The position numbers and the translations under genes are program-made. Of a stretch of 64,000 nt of DNA, positions 15,038 to 23,615 are shown in pieces. The stretch is from Candidatus Paceibacter sp. Lineage in GTDB: Bacteria; Patescibacteria; ABY1; S139-126. Location of the stretch: the NCBI GenBank assembly GCA_020724865.1, contig DYGA01000002.1:62001-126000 (forward strand), read 5' to 3'. The notes below the pieces were generated by a model. It had not been told where the DNA came from, ran no database searches, and saw only the letters and a program-made list of their open reading frames with translations. The stretch's first letter is position 1; the number at the start of each line of letters is the position of its first letter.

Positions 15038-16228
15038 ATGGAAGTAAAACCAGAAGTAGAAACATTTGCTAAAATTAAAGTGATTGGTGTGGGTGGTTCA
15101 GGTGGTTCGGCTATCAACCGTATGATTGCCACCAAAATTAGAGGGGTAGAGTTTGTAGCTGTGAATACTGATGCTCAAGCTTTACATCACAATGAAGCGC
15201 CAAATAAGATTCATATCGGAAAAAATACTACCCGTGGCCTAGGTGCTGGGATGGATCCAGAATTGGGTAAATCTGCTGCTGAAGAAGAACAGGAAGAATT
15301 AGAAGAAGTCGTGCATGACGCCGATATGGTATTTATTACTTGTGGTTTGGGTGGGGGAACTGGTACAGGCGCTTCACCAATTATTGCGGAAATGGCTAAA
15401 AAAGCAGGGGCCCTAACTGTTGCTGTGGTAACTAAACCATTTACATTCGAAGGTGCACAAAGACGCTACATTGCCGATCAAGGTTTACAAGAGTTAGCCG
15501 ATCGGGTAGATACAATTATTACCATACCCAACGACAGATTATTGCAGATTATAGATAAAAAAACATCACTGATAGATGCTTTCGCCGTAGTTGATGAAGT
15601 TTTACGTCAAGGAGTTCAAGGTATTTCTGAAATAATCACAGTGCCAGGACTTATTAATGTTGACTTTGCTGATGTTAAGGCGGTTATGAAAGAAGCGGGG
15701 AGTGCTTTAATGGGTATTGGGCGTGGTAGCGGTGAAAATCGAGCAGTAGAAGCTGCCAAAGCAGCAATCAATAGTCCTTTATTGGAAATGTCAATCGATG
15801 GTGCCAAAGGAATTTTGTTTACTGTCTCTGGTGGGAAAGATTTAGGCATGTATGAAGTCAACGAAGCGGCTAATGTAATAACTCAATCAGCTGATCCCAA
15901 TGCTAAAGTAATTTTTGGCACAATTATTGATGATTCTTTGGGTGATGAGGTAAAAGTGACGGTCATTGCTACTGGGTTTACTGGACAACCTCTAAAAAGG
16001 AAGGATTTAGATTTAAAGGATTTAAAATCAAATCTTAAACAAGAAAAAGAAGTAATGCCGGTAAGAGACACAAAGGAAGTATTGCTGAAAAATCAAGAAG
16101 AAGAACCAATGTCACCGTCACGAAAATATGCCCGGCCATTGCCTCAACAAAAAATTCAAGAACAGAAAAAAAATGAAGAGGAAGAAGAGTTAGAAATTCC
16201 CGCGTTTATTAGGAAAAAAATGATGTAG
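15038..16228 (+). CDS. ftsZ: Cell division GTPase FtsZ
   Basis: A 396-residue tubulin-like GTPase that forms the division ring. It has GVGGSGGSAINRM at the N-terminus, the tubulin signature GGGTGTGASP, and the T7-loop region NVDFADVKAVM. A variable acidic linker (about 325-385) ends in the conserved C-terminal peptide IPAFIRKKMM, which docks FtsA. The 191-bp upstream gap contains the ftsA terminator and a possible -10 box (TATAAT at 14967). It is followed by its own terminator. Confidence 0.97.
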   Translation: MEVKPEVETFAKIKVIGVGGSGGSAINRMIATKIRGVEFVAVNTDAQALHHNEAPNKIHIGKNTTRGLGAGMDPELGKSAAEEEQEELEEVVHDADMVFITCGLGGGTGTGASPIIAEMAKKAGALTVAVVTKPFTFEGAQRRYIADQGLQELADRVDTIITIPNDRLLQIIDKKTSLIDAFAVVDEVLRQGVQGISEIITVPGLINVDFADVKAVMKEAGSALMGIGRGSGENRAVEAAKAAINSPLLEMSIDGAKGILFTVSGGKDLGMYEVNEAANVITQSADPNAKVIFGTIIDDSLGDEVKVTVIATGFTGQPLKRKDLDLKDLKSNLKQEKEVMPVRDTKEVLLKNQEEEPMSPSRKYARPLPQQKIQEQKKNEEEEELEIPAFIRKKMM

Positions 16229-16260
16229 TCAGTCTATTTGCTTTTTATAGTAAATTATTA

Positions 16261-16290
16261 AAGAATCTAACATTTAGTTAGATTCTTTTT
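16261..16290 (+). terminator. Rho-independent terminator after ftsZ
   Basis: AAGAATCTAAC and GTTAGATTCTT form an 11-bp stem with a short loop, followed by T residues. It sits about 32 nt after the ftsZ stop and isolates ftsZ from nrdR. The rest of the gap up to 16415 shows no ORF. Confidence 0.88.
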
Positions 16291-16414
16291 ATTTAATTAT
16301 CCACAAGTTATGTGTCGCATTTTTTTATGAATTATAGTTTTTTTAAAAAATAAATTAATTTTTTATCAATATTTTTTGGCATTTTTTGCTTAGAAGTTTT
16401 TAAAATGCTAATAT

Positions 16415-16442
16415 TTGACACTACAATATATAGGGTTATAAT
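16415..16442 (+). promoter_or_regulatory. Promoter of the nrdR-nrdJ unit
   Basis: TTGACA at 16415-16420 and TATAAT at 16437-16442 with a 16-bp spacer form a near-consensus sigma-70 promoter. The spacer is occupied by an NrdR-box-like sequence and a second box lies just downstream of the -10. The predicted 5' UTR is about 55 nt. Confidence 0.75.
16421..16436. promoter_or_regulatory. NrdR box 1 (between -35 and -10)
   Basis: Against the published NrdR consensus (aCaCwAtATaTwGtgt), this 16-mer agrees at 13 positions, including the central ATATATAG core. It lies within the spacer of the promoter, where bound NrdR would block RNA polymerase. Its position immediately upstream of nrdR itself supports the assignment. 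Confidence 0.65.
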
Positions 16443-16453
16443 AAAAAATGCGA

Positions 16454-16469
16454 ATACTATATATTGGGT
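16454..16469. promoter_or_regulatory. NrdR box 2 (near +5 to +20)
   Basis: The 16-mer beginning ATACTATATATTGG agrees with the NrdR consensus at 14 of 16 positions. It starts 33 bp from the start of box 1, about three helical turns, which is the tandem arrangement typical of NrdR operators. Confidence 0.7.
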
Positions 16470-16504
16470 TTGGTTATTTTTTTTAATAAATTATATTTTT
16501 ATAT

Positions 16505-16954
16505 ATGATTTGCCCTTTATGCGGTCATGAGAATACCAAGGTAAATGATACCAGATCTTCGCAGGATGGTTTATCAATACGTCGTCGTCGGGAATGTGTA
16601 AAATGCGGTTATCGTTTTTCTACTTTGGAAGAAACAGAAATTTTAGATATGACCGTTATAAAACGTGATGGCCGGAGGGAAAATTATAATAAAGATAAAT
16701 TAATTAGAGGTTTAGAAAGAGCTTTAGAAAAAAGACAGTACCAACCAGAAGCCTTTCATAGTTTAGTACAGCAAATTGAAAGGGATATTCAAAAATTAAA
16801 AAAAAGCGAAGTTACAACTGAACAAATTGGTCAAATCGTAATGAATAATTTAAAGCAGTTTGATCAAGTCGCTTATATTCGCTTTGCTTCAGTTTATCGC
16901 GCTTTTACTGATGCGAGTAGTTTTGTAAACGAGCTGGAAAAGCTGAATAATTAA
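16505..16954 (+). CDS. nrdR: Transcriptional repressor NrdR
   Basis: A 149-residue repressor of ribonucleotide reductase genes. The N-terminal zinc ribbon uses CPLCG (residues 3-7) and CVKCG (about 31-35), followed by RRRECVKCGYRFSTLEETE. An ATP-cone domain (about 46-136) starts VIKRDGRRENYNKDKL. Length and order match the family. Two NrdR-like boxes upstream suggest autoregulation, and the next gene is the reductase it would control. Confidence 0.96.
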   Translation: MICPLCGHENTKVNDTRSSQDGLSIRRRRECVKCGYRFSTLEETEILDMTVIKRDGRRENYNKDKLIRGLERALEKRQYQPEAFHSLVQQIERDIQKLKKSEVTTEQIGQIVMNNLKQFDQVAYIRFASVYRAFTDASSFVNELEKLNN

Positions 16955-16994
16955 TTATTTTATTATTTAAAAAATAAGTATTAATATATACCCC

Positions 16995-19900
16995 ATGCCA
17001 AATACATCAACCTCTCAAATCAAAGGTCCTATTACACTTACTTATATTTTGAAGCGCGACGGTTCGTCGGAGCTTTTTAATTTAGAAAAACTTAAAAAGT
17101 CTGTATCACAGGCTTTGACAGCAGTCGGCATTAAAGATAATCCAATTTCCAGTAAGGTGGCAGAAGAAGTAATACAAAAAATAAGAAATGATATGGCGAC
17201 AGGTGGACTTCCTAGTACCTTGGCTATTAGAGAGGCTGTGGAAGTTTCTTTGCGCGAAAGAGGGCTTGGTCCGGCAGCTGATGCTTATCAGGATTATTTT
17301 GTGGCTAAAAGACAAAATGTTAAACAGAATAATTCTGTTGGAATTAAAAAATCACCTTTGGCCAAGGCAAAAGGATTACAATTTGATTATTTTTTTTCTG
17401 AAGCAAATATTCATCCCTTTGATCAAGTTGAATGGGAATATAGAAACGCTAAGATTGCCAGTATAAAAGGAGAGGTTATTTTTGAACAAAACAATATAGA
17501 GGTACCTAAATTTTGGTCACAAAATGCTACTAATATTGTCGCCAGTAAATATTTTTATGGTGATCAAAATAAAGGTGAACGCGAAAGTTCGGTTAAACAA
17601 CTGATTGATCGGGTTACTCGCACAATTACAGATTGGGGTAAAGAGGATAAATATTTTGCCAACGATGAAGCCGCGGAAACATTTTATAGTGAATTAACTT
17701 GGTTAATACTAAATCAATATGGAACTTTTAATAGCCCAGTTTGGTTTAATTGCGGAGTTCATCGTTATGATAAAGGTAGTGGTGTTGGTCGACATTACTG
17801 GGATAAGAAAGAACAGACCGTTAAAATAGCTGCTGATGATTATACTCATCCCCAATGTAGCGCCTGTTTTATTTTATCCATACAAGATACGATGGATTCA
17901 ATTTTAGATTTAGCCAAAACCGAAGGTATGATTTTTAAATTTGGTTCTGGCAGTGGGGTTAATTTATCACCTATTAGATCATCTAAGGAAAAGTTATCAG
18001 GCGGCGGGCAAGCCTCCGGCCCGGTTAGCTTCATGAAAGGTTATGATGCTTTTGCTGGTGTGATTAAATCCGGGGGTAAAACCAGAAGAGCTGCCAAGAT
18101 GGTTATTTTAAATGTTGATCACCCCGATATAATTGATTTTATTGAAGCCAAAGCAAAAGAAGAGAAAAAAGCTTGGGCATTGATTGATGCTGGCTATGAT
18201 GGGGCAATTGACGGCGAGGCTTACACTTCTATTTTTTTTCAAAATGCTAATCACTCAGTGAGAGTAACTGATGAGTTTATGCAAGCAGCAGTAAATGATG
18301 ATTATTATTGGACAAAAAAAATAAAAGATGGTCAACCGCTGGAAAAATTATCAGCTAAAGAGGTTTTGAAAAAAATTGCCGTCAGCACTCATCTTTGTGG
18401 TGATCCGGGATTACAATATGATTCTATCATCAATGATTGGCATACATGTGCCAATACAGATCGTATTTATGCTTCCAATCCCTGCAGTGAGTATATGTTT
18501 TTAAATGATACGGCTTGTAATTTAGCCTCACTTAATTTAATGAAATTTAGAAACGAAGATGGTTCATTTAATGCTAAATTGTTTGAAAAAGCAGTGCGTA
18601 TTTTTATAACAGCCATGGAAATAATAGTTGATAATGCTTCTTATCCCACTGAAGCTATGGCTAGAAATTCTCATTTATATCGCACCTTAGGCTTGGGTTA
18701 TGCTAATTTAGGGGCTTTACTTATGAGTAATGGCCTATCATATGATAGTGATGAAGGTAGGAGTTTAGCGGCAGCCATTTCTGCTATTATGACTGGGGCG
18801 GCTTATGAACAGTCTGGACAAATAGCCAAAGTAGTTGGACCATTTCCTGGTTTTGCTGAAAACAAAGAGCCAACCATTAGAGTAATGAAAAAGCATTTGG
18901 CGGCTGTTGATAATATTCAATCTTTTAATCATAGTAATAATTTAATTGATTATGCGCGAGATATTTGGCAACAAGTTGTAATTGATGCTCAAGAAAATGG
19001 TTTAAGGAATGCTCAAACTACTGTTTTAGCTCCGACTGGAACAATTGCTTTTATGATGGATTGTGATACAACCGGCGTTGAACCTGACATTGCTTTAGTA
19101 AAGTATAAAAAATTGGTAGGAGGTGGTTATATGAAAATTGTTAATGCCACCGTTACTCAAGCTTTAGAATCATTGGGTTATAATCCCCAAGAAATAGAAA
19201 GAATTAAAGAGTATATTGATAAGGAAGATACAATTGAAGGAGCTGCGGATTTAAAATCAGAACATTTATCAGTTTTTGATTGTGCTTTTAAACCAGCTAA
19301 AGGCACTCGTTCTATTGGTCATATGGGTCATATTAAAATGATGGCTGCTATACAACCATTTATTTCCGGGGCAATATCTAAAACAGTTAATATGCCCGAA
19401 ACCGCAACGGTTGAAGAAATAATGGATGCATATATTCAAGGTTGGAAATTAGGTTTGAAAGCCTTGGCTATTTATCGTGACGGATCAAAACGTACCCAAC
19501 CTCTTAATACCAATAAGGAAGATGGTTCTAAAAAAGAAGGAATAAAAGACACAAACAAAGAATTATCTTTCACCACTGAATACAAACCTCGTCGCCGTCG
19601 TTTACCAGATGAAAGAAAGTCAATTACCCATAAGTTTGTTATTGGCGGTCATTCAGGTTATTTGATAGTTGGTCTTTATCCCGATGGTACTCCCGGAGAA
19701 ATATTTGTTACTATTGCCAAAGATGGTTCAGTGATATCTGGTTTAATGGACGCTTTTGCTACGAGTGTTTCTTTGGCCTTACAATATGGAGTACCTTTGA
19801 AAGTATTGGTTAATCAATTTGCTCATCGTCGTTTTGAACCATCAGGTTTTACCAATAACCCTCAAATAAAGATAGCTAAATCTTTTGTTGATTACATTTT

Positions 19901-20255
19901 TCGTTGGCTGGCTTTGAAATTTTTAACTCCAGAGGAAGCAGAGGCAGTTGGAGTTAAACCCAACGGTGAAGCTGAAACTGCTGCTATAAAATTTCCTGAC
20001 AATCGCAATTTAGAAAATGGTTTTTTAGAAATTAAAGATGAACCCGAACACAAATTACCGGTGGAAGAGGTAAAACCAAAAGAAAATTTATTTTCTAGTA
20101 TTAAAGAAGTGGAAAAATTTGTTTCCGAAAGCGAACAATTTACTTTTGACAATCAAGCTGACGCTCCGACCTGTTCAACCTGCGGAGAAATTATGGTTCG
20201 TAACGCCTCCTGTTATAAATGTTTAAATTGTGGTGCAACCAGTGGTTGTTCATAA
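16995..20255 (+). CDS. nrdJ: Adenosylcobalamin-dependent (class II) ribonucleotide reductase
   Basis: A 1086-residue class II reductase that makes deoxyribonucleotides using an adenosylcobalamin radical. An N-terminal ATP cone (about 13-105) begins TYILKRDGSSELFNLEKL. The catalytic barrel contains PQCSACF, GSGSGVNLSPIR, ASNPCSEYMFL and the PTGTIAFMMDCDTTGVEPD stretch. The C-terminal region contains the TSCPD-type domain and a cysteine-rich tail (CSTCG, CYKCLNCG, CS) for re-reduction. No class I or III reductase is in the window. It lies 40 nt after nrdR and the next gene is a cobalamin adenosyltransferase, so cofactor supply is likely linked. Confidence 0.95.
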   Translation: MPNTSTSQIKGPITLTYILKRDGSSELFNLEKLKKSVSQALTAVGIKDNPISSKVAEEVIQKIRNDMATGGLPSTLAIREAVEVSLRERGLGPAADAYQDYFVAKRQNVKQNNSVGIKKSPLAKAKGLQFDYFFSEANIHPFDQVEWEYRNAKIASIKGEVIFEQNNIEVPKFWSQNATNIVASKYFYGDQNKGERESSVKQLIDRVTRTITDWGKEDKYFANDEAAETFYSELTWLILNQYGTFNSPVWFNCGVHRYDKGSGVGRHYWDKKEQTVKIAADDYTHPQCSACFILSIQDTMDSILDLAKTEGMIFKFGSGSGVNLSPIRSSKEKLSGGGQASGPVSFMKGYDAFAGVIKSGGKTRRAAKMVILNVDHPDIIDFIEAKAKEEKKAWALIDAGYDGAIDGEAYTSIFFQNANHSVRVTDEFMQAAVNDDYYWTKKIKDGQPLEKLSAKEVLKKIAVSTHLCGDPGLQYDSIINDWHTCANTDRIYASNPCSEYMFLNDTACNLASLNLMKFRNEDGSFNAKLFEKAVRIFITAMEIIVDNASYPTEAMARNSHLYRTLGLGYANLGALLMSNGLSYDSDEGRSLAAAISAIMTGAAYEQSGQIAKVVGPFPGFAENKEPTIRVMKKHLAAVDNIQSFNHSNNLIDYARDIWQQVVIDAQENGLRNAQTTVLAPTGTIAFMMDCDTTGVEPDIALVKYKKLVGGGYMKIVNATVTQALESLGYNPQEIERIKEYIDKEDTIEGAADLKSEHLSVFDCAFKPAKGTRSIGHMGHIKMMAAIQPFISGAISKTVNMPETATVEEIMDAYIQGWKLGLKALAIYRDGSKRTQPLNTNKEDGSKKEGIKDTNKELSFTTEYKPRRRRLPDERKSITHKFVIGGHSGYLIVGLYPDGTPGEIFVTIAKDGSVISGLMDAFATSVSLALQYGVPLKVLVNQFAHRRFEPSGFTNNPQIKIAKSFVDYIFRWLALKFLTPEEAEAVGVKPNGEAETAAIKFPDNRNLENGFLEIKDEPEHKLPVEEVKPKENLFSSIKEVEKFVSESEQFTFDNQADAPTCSTCGEIMVRNASCYKCLNCGATSGCS

Positions 20256-20299
20256 AGAAAGTTGAAAATTGTGTTAATAATTTGTCAAGATAAGTAACA

Positions 20300-20839
20300 A
20301 TGAAAATATATACTAAAAAAGGTGATAGCGGAGAGACATCGTTATTGGGTGGTAAAATAGTAAAAAAAAGTCATCAACGCATCAATGCTTACGGTACGAT
20401 TGATGAATTAAATAGTTACCTTGGTTTAGTAAGAAGTTTTAAAATCAAAGAATGGCATCAAGATAATTTACTGAAAATTCAAAGAGATTTATTTAATATC
20501 GGTTCTAGATTGTCTTTAGATCCGGGTAGTCAAGTTAAAAATTTACCCCTCCTAACTGAAGCTGATGTTGAATTTTTAGAACAACAGATAGATGCTATGG
20601 AAAAATTTTTACCACCACTGAATGCATTTATTATTCCCGGCGGAAGTCAAGCCGTAGCCAGTTGTCAAATAGCCCGTACAGTTGCCAGACGTGCTGAACG
20701 AGAATTAAATAAACTTGATATCAGCGAACCAGTTGAAATGGTAATAAAAAAATATCTTAATCGTTTAGCAGATTATTTATTTGTTTTAGCCAGAAGTATT
20801 AGTTATGATGAAAATATCGAAGAGATATTATGGAAGTAA
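20300..20839 (+). CDS. Cob(I)alamin adenosyltransferase, PduO type
   Basis: A 179-residue ATP:cob(I)alamin adenosyltransferase that makes the coenzyme form of B12. The N-terminal signature is YTKKGDSGETSLLGG. The active-site helices are seen as CQIARTVARRAERELNKL and KYLNRLADYLFVLAR. Length is typical of PduO-type enzymes. It starts 44 nt after nrdJ, which needs its product. No cobalamin synthesis gene is present in the window, so it probably acts on salvaged cobalamin. Confidence 0.94.
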   Translation: MKIYTKKGDSGETSLLGGKIVKKSHQRINAYGTIDELNSYLGLVRSFKIKEWHQDNLLKIQRDLFNIGSRLSLDPGSQVKNLPLLTEADVEFLEQQIDAMEKFLPPLNAFIIPGGSQAVASCQIARTVARRAERELNKLDISEPVEMVIKKYLNRLADYLFVLARSISYDENIEEILWK

Positions 20840-20875
20840 AAAAACACATTTACGGTTTAGAAATAATTTGAATAT

Positions 20876-21331
20876 ATGGAAAAAGAATTACTAAAAACAA
20901 GATTAATATTTTCTGCTTTAGTGGTGGTTGTTTTTATATTGGGTGGTTATCTTTGGCAAAAAAATACAGCTATTGCTCCAATCATACCAAGTAACAATTC
21001 AAATGTTAATACTGAATTAGCTACGGTTAATGCTTATTTAGAAATCGAAGGTATTTATGAAAATGAAGTGGCTATTCAAGCTTTTTCTGGTCAGACATTA
21101 TTAGGGGTCATGCAACAATTAAATCAATCTGATCCGACTTTAAATTTAAAAACTCAGGATTATCCAGGTTTAGGTAGTTTAGTGGTGCAGATGGGTTCTT
21201 GGGTAAATGGGCAGGATAATAAATATTGGCAATATAAAGTTAACGGTGTTATGCCGATGGTTGGTGCTGATCAGTATGTGGTGCAACCAGGTGATAAAAT
21301 AAAGTGGGAATTTAAACAATCAGAATTTTAA
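20876..21331 (+). CDS. Membrane-anchored DUF4430 (transcobalamin-like) protein
   Basis: A 151-residue protein with a transmembrane or signal-anchor helix (about 9-27), a Ser/Asn linker and a C-terminal domain (about 48-151) with the DUF4430 pattern: GQTLLGVMQQL, LVVQMGSWVNGQDNKYWQY, VNGVMP and VQPGDKIKWEF. DUF4430 corresponds to the C-terminal domain of transcobalamin/intrinsic factor. Sitting between an adenosyltransferase and a small multi-span membrane protein, it is a candidate extracytoplasmic cobalamin-binding component. That role is inferred from fold family and context. Confidence 0.75.
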   Translation: MEKELLKTRLIFSALVVVVFILGGYLWQKNTAIAPIIPSNNSNVNTELATVNAYLEIEGIYENEVAIQAFSGQTLLGVMQQLNQSDPTLNLKTQDYPGLGSLVVQMGSWVNGQDNKYWQYKVNGVMPMVGADQYVVQPGDKIKWEFKQSEF

Positions 21332-21342
21332 AGACCATCTTT

Positions 21343-21885
21343 ATGGCTAACAAATATAAATTGGTGATTAGCAGTTTATTAGTCGGATTAATTGTTTTGG
21401 CTAGATTTTTACCACATCTGCCGAATGTGGCACCAGTAGCCGCCGTTGGTTTGACTACAGGAGCTTATTTAGGGCGTAAATGGGCTCTGGCAGTAGTGAT
21501 GGTTGGAATGTTTTTGAGCGATTGGTTTATAGGTTTTTATCATTGGCCAATAATGTTGTCAGTTTATTTAAGTTTTTTATTTATTGCCTATGGTGGGGGT
21601 TGGTTATTGAAATATAAAACGCCTAAAATTGTATTAATTTATAGTTTAGGATCGTCACTGATTTTTTATTTTGTGACCAATTTTGCTGTGTGGGCGACAG
21701 CCCTATGGTATCCTAAAAATTTAGCTGGTTTAATGCTAGCTTATGAAATGGGCATACCTTTTTTGCGTAATACTCTGTTGGGAGATTTATTTTATACAGT
21801 TGTTCTATTTGTCAGTTGGGAATTAGTTTTATCAATCTCCCAGTTTTTGGCAAAACAAAAAAAACTGGAAAATATTGTTCAATAA
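21343..21885 (+). CDS. DUF6580-like putative transport protein
   Basis: A 180-residue membrane protein with about five or six helices. Conserved-looking features are RFLPHLPNVAPVAAVGL, MFLSDWFIGFYHWP, FFVTNFAVWATALWYPKNL-like text and IPFLRNTLLGDLFYTVV, which match my recollection of the DUF6580 putative transporter family and resemble ECF S-components in size. It starts 11 nt after the DUF4430 gene, so the pair is probably co-translated. A cobalamin substrate is an inference from the neighbours; no ECF ATPase gene is in the window. Confidence 0.65.
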   Translation: MANKYKLVISSLLVGLIVLARFLPHLPNVAPVAAVGLTTGAYLGRKWALAVVMVGMFLSDWFIGFYHWPIMLSVYLSFLFIAYGGGWLLKYKTPKIVLIYSLGSSLIFYFVTNFAVWATALWYPKNLAGLMLAYEMGIPFLRNTLLGDLFYTVVLFVSWELVLSISQFLAKQKKLENIVQ

Positions 21886-21930
21886 ATATATAATAAACAA
21901 GTAGTGAAAGTTTATTATTAACCTAAAAAT

Positions 21931-22278
21931 ATGAGTAATGATCTAGGTCGTTCATTAGAGGAGGATATAAAAAAAATATCAGAAGAAAATCATGCTTTAC
22001 TTTTAGAAGTTTATAGATTAGTAAAAAAAATAAATCGTCACATGGTTTTTGATCAAGTAATGAGTGTGATTAAGATTGCTTTGATTTTAATACCTCTGTG
22101 GTATGCTTACACCGTCCTTGGTCCACAATTGAAACAGGTCTATGCCATGTACAGTGGTTTGTTGAGCGGAGAAGGTTCTTTTGGTCAGGTTCAAGAGTAC
22201 CAAATCAATCAAGAGGTTTTGAAAAATTTATCGCCAGATGTTTTGAATCAATTGAAGAAATCTGGAATTATTAAATAA
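21931..22278 (+). CDS. Small coiled-coil membrane protein, unknown
   Basis: A 115-residue protein. The first 45 residues are acidic/basic with heptad-like leucines (LEEDIKKISEENHALLLEVY), followed by one hydrophobic helix (about 52-72) and a polar tail. I do not recognise a family. It lies 14 nt upstream of the HtrA gene on the same strand and may be co-transcribed with it. Small proteins of this design are frequent in CPR genomes, without assigned roles. Confidence 0.7.
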   Translation: MSNDLGRSLEEDIKKISEENHALLLEVYRLVKKINRHMVFDQVMSVIKIALILIPLWYAYTVLGPQLKQVYAMYSGLLSGEGSFGQVQEYQINQEVLKNLSPDVLNQLKKSGIIK

Positions 22279-22292
22279 TTAATTAAAAAAGT

Positions 22293-23534
22293 ATGGACAA
22301 CAAACCTAGGTCCTTGCTATTTATTGTAACAACAATTTTGGTGGTGATGGTTTTCTCTACTCTGACCGGTGGGGTGGCGGGTTTTTTGGCTGGTGTATAT
22401 TCTCCACAAATAATTGGTCAAATAAAAAATCCAATTGTAAGGAATTTATTTCCTGCTGGAGAATCTAAATCGGTAACAAATTCTCAGACATTACAAATCG
22501 TTGAGGATTCGGCTACGGTGTCAGCAGTAAAAAAAGTAACTCCAGCCGTGGTATCAATAGTTGTTACCAAAGATTTGTCTGCTATTTATCAAAATCAATT
22601 TCCTTTTGATGATTTTTGGTTTGGTTTTCCATTTAATTTTAGTTTACCTCAAGCGCCGCAAGGTAAGCAAAAAATTGGCGGGGGAACTGGTTTTGTAGTT
22701 GATGCAGATAAAGGTTTGATTGTAACTAACCGGCATGTGGTAGATGATGATCAGGCTGAGTATTCTATTATTACCAATGACGGGGAAAATTTTCCTGCTA
22801 AAGTATTGGCCCGTGACCAATTTAATGATTTAGCTATATTGCAGGTGGAAGCAAAAAATTTAGTCGCAGTGGAATTGGGCGACTCTGATTCCTTAGCACT
22901 TGGCCAGACAGTGATTGCTATTGGTAATGCTTTAGGAGAATATACCAACACTGTGACTCGCGGTGTAGTGTCTGGTATTGGTCGGACTATAGTAGCCGGT
23001 GGGACTACAGGTAGTGAAAAGTTGGAAGGTATAATTCAAACCGATGCTGCTATCAATCCCGGCAATTCCGGCGGACCATTGATTAATTTAGCCGGCCAGG
23101 TGATTGGTATCAATACTGCTATCGATAGACAAGGGCAATTAGTTGGTTTTGCTATTCCTATAAATTCGGTTAAAAAAATTATTGAATCAGTAGAAATCAA
23201 CGGTAGGATTATTCGGCCTTATTTAGGGGTACGTTATATTTTACTTAATAAAGAAATTGCTGAAAAAAATAATTTAGCGATTAATTATGGTGCATTGATT
23301 ACCAGAGGGGATAATATTTCTGATTTAGCAGTGATTCCAGGCAGTCCTGCTGATAAAGCCAATTTGCGAGAAAATGATATTATTTTAAGTGTTAATGATA
23401 AAGAAGTAAATGCAGATAATTCGTTGGCTAAATTGATTCAGCAATTTAGCCCCGGTGATGAGATTAAATTGAAGATTTGGCGGCAAGGCGAAGAAAAGGA
23501 AGTAATGGTAAAATTGGAAGAATATAAAGAGTGA
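22293..23534 (+). CDS. HtrA/DegP-type serine protease with PDZ domain
   Basis: A 413-residue membrane-anchored quality-control protease. After an N-terminal transmembrane helix (about 8-32) comes a trypsin-like domain with catalytic His in TNRHVV (about 147), Asp in FNDLAIL (about 179) and Ser in GNSGGPL (about 259). A C-terminal PDZ domain (about 310-410) contains GSPADKANLRENDIILSVN. All three catalytic residues are present. It acts outside the cytoplasmic membrane, where it could clear misfolded surface proteins. Confidence 0.95.
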   Translation: MDNKPRSLLFIVTTILVVMVFSTLTGGVAGFLAGVYSPQIIGQIKNPIVRNLFPAGESKSVTNSQTLQIVEDSATVSAVKKVTPAVVSIVVTKDLSAIYQNQFPFDDFWFGFPFNFSLPQAPQGKQKIGGGTGFVVDADKGLIVTNRHVVDDDQAEYSIITNDGENFPAKVLARDQFNDLAILQVEAKNLVAVELGDSDSLALGQTVIAIGNALGEYTNTVTRGVVSGIGRTIVAGGTTGSEKLEGIIQTDAAINPGNSGGPLINLAGQVIGINTAIDRQGQLVGFAIPINSVKKIIESVEINGRIIRPYLGVRYILLNKEIAEKNNLAINYGALITRGDNISDLAVIPGSPADKANLRENDIILSVNDKEVNADNSLAKLIQQFSPGDEIKLKIWRQGEEKEVMVKLEEYKE

Positions 23535-23582
23535 ATTTGCCGTTGGTTTGCCAGATAAAAATTTAATAATTTTCAGATAAAA

Positions 23583-23615
23583 AATCCCGACTATTTTAGG
23601 TCGGGATTGGTTTTT
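23583..23615. terminator. Convergent terminator after the HtrA gene
   Basis: AATCCCGAC and GTCGGGATT form a perfect 9-bp stem, followed by GG and five T. It lies between the HtrA gene and the convergent gene that ends at 23614. The opposite strand also has an A/T run, so it could serve both directions. Confidence 0.85.

Noticed and set aside
16290..16500. Cobalamin riboswitch before the B12-dependent genes
   Set aside because: The gap holds a terminator, an AT-rich stretch and a promoter with NrdR boxes; no B12-box-like sequence or GC-rich multi-stem RNA is visible.
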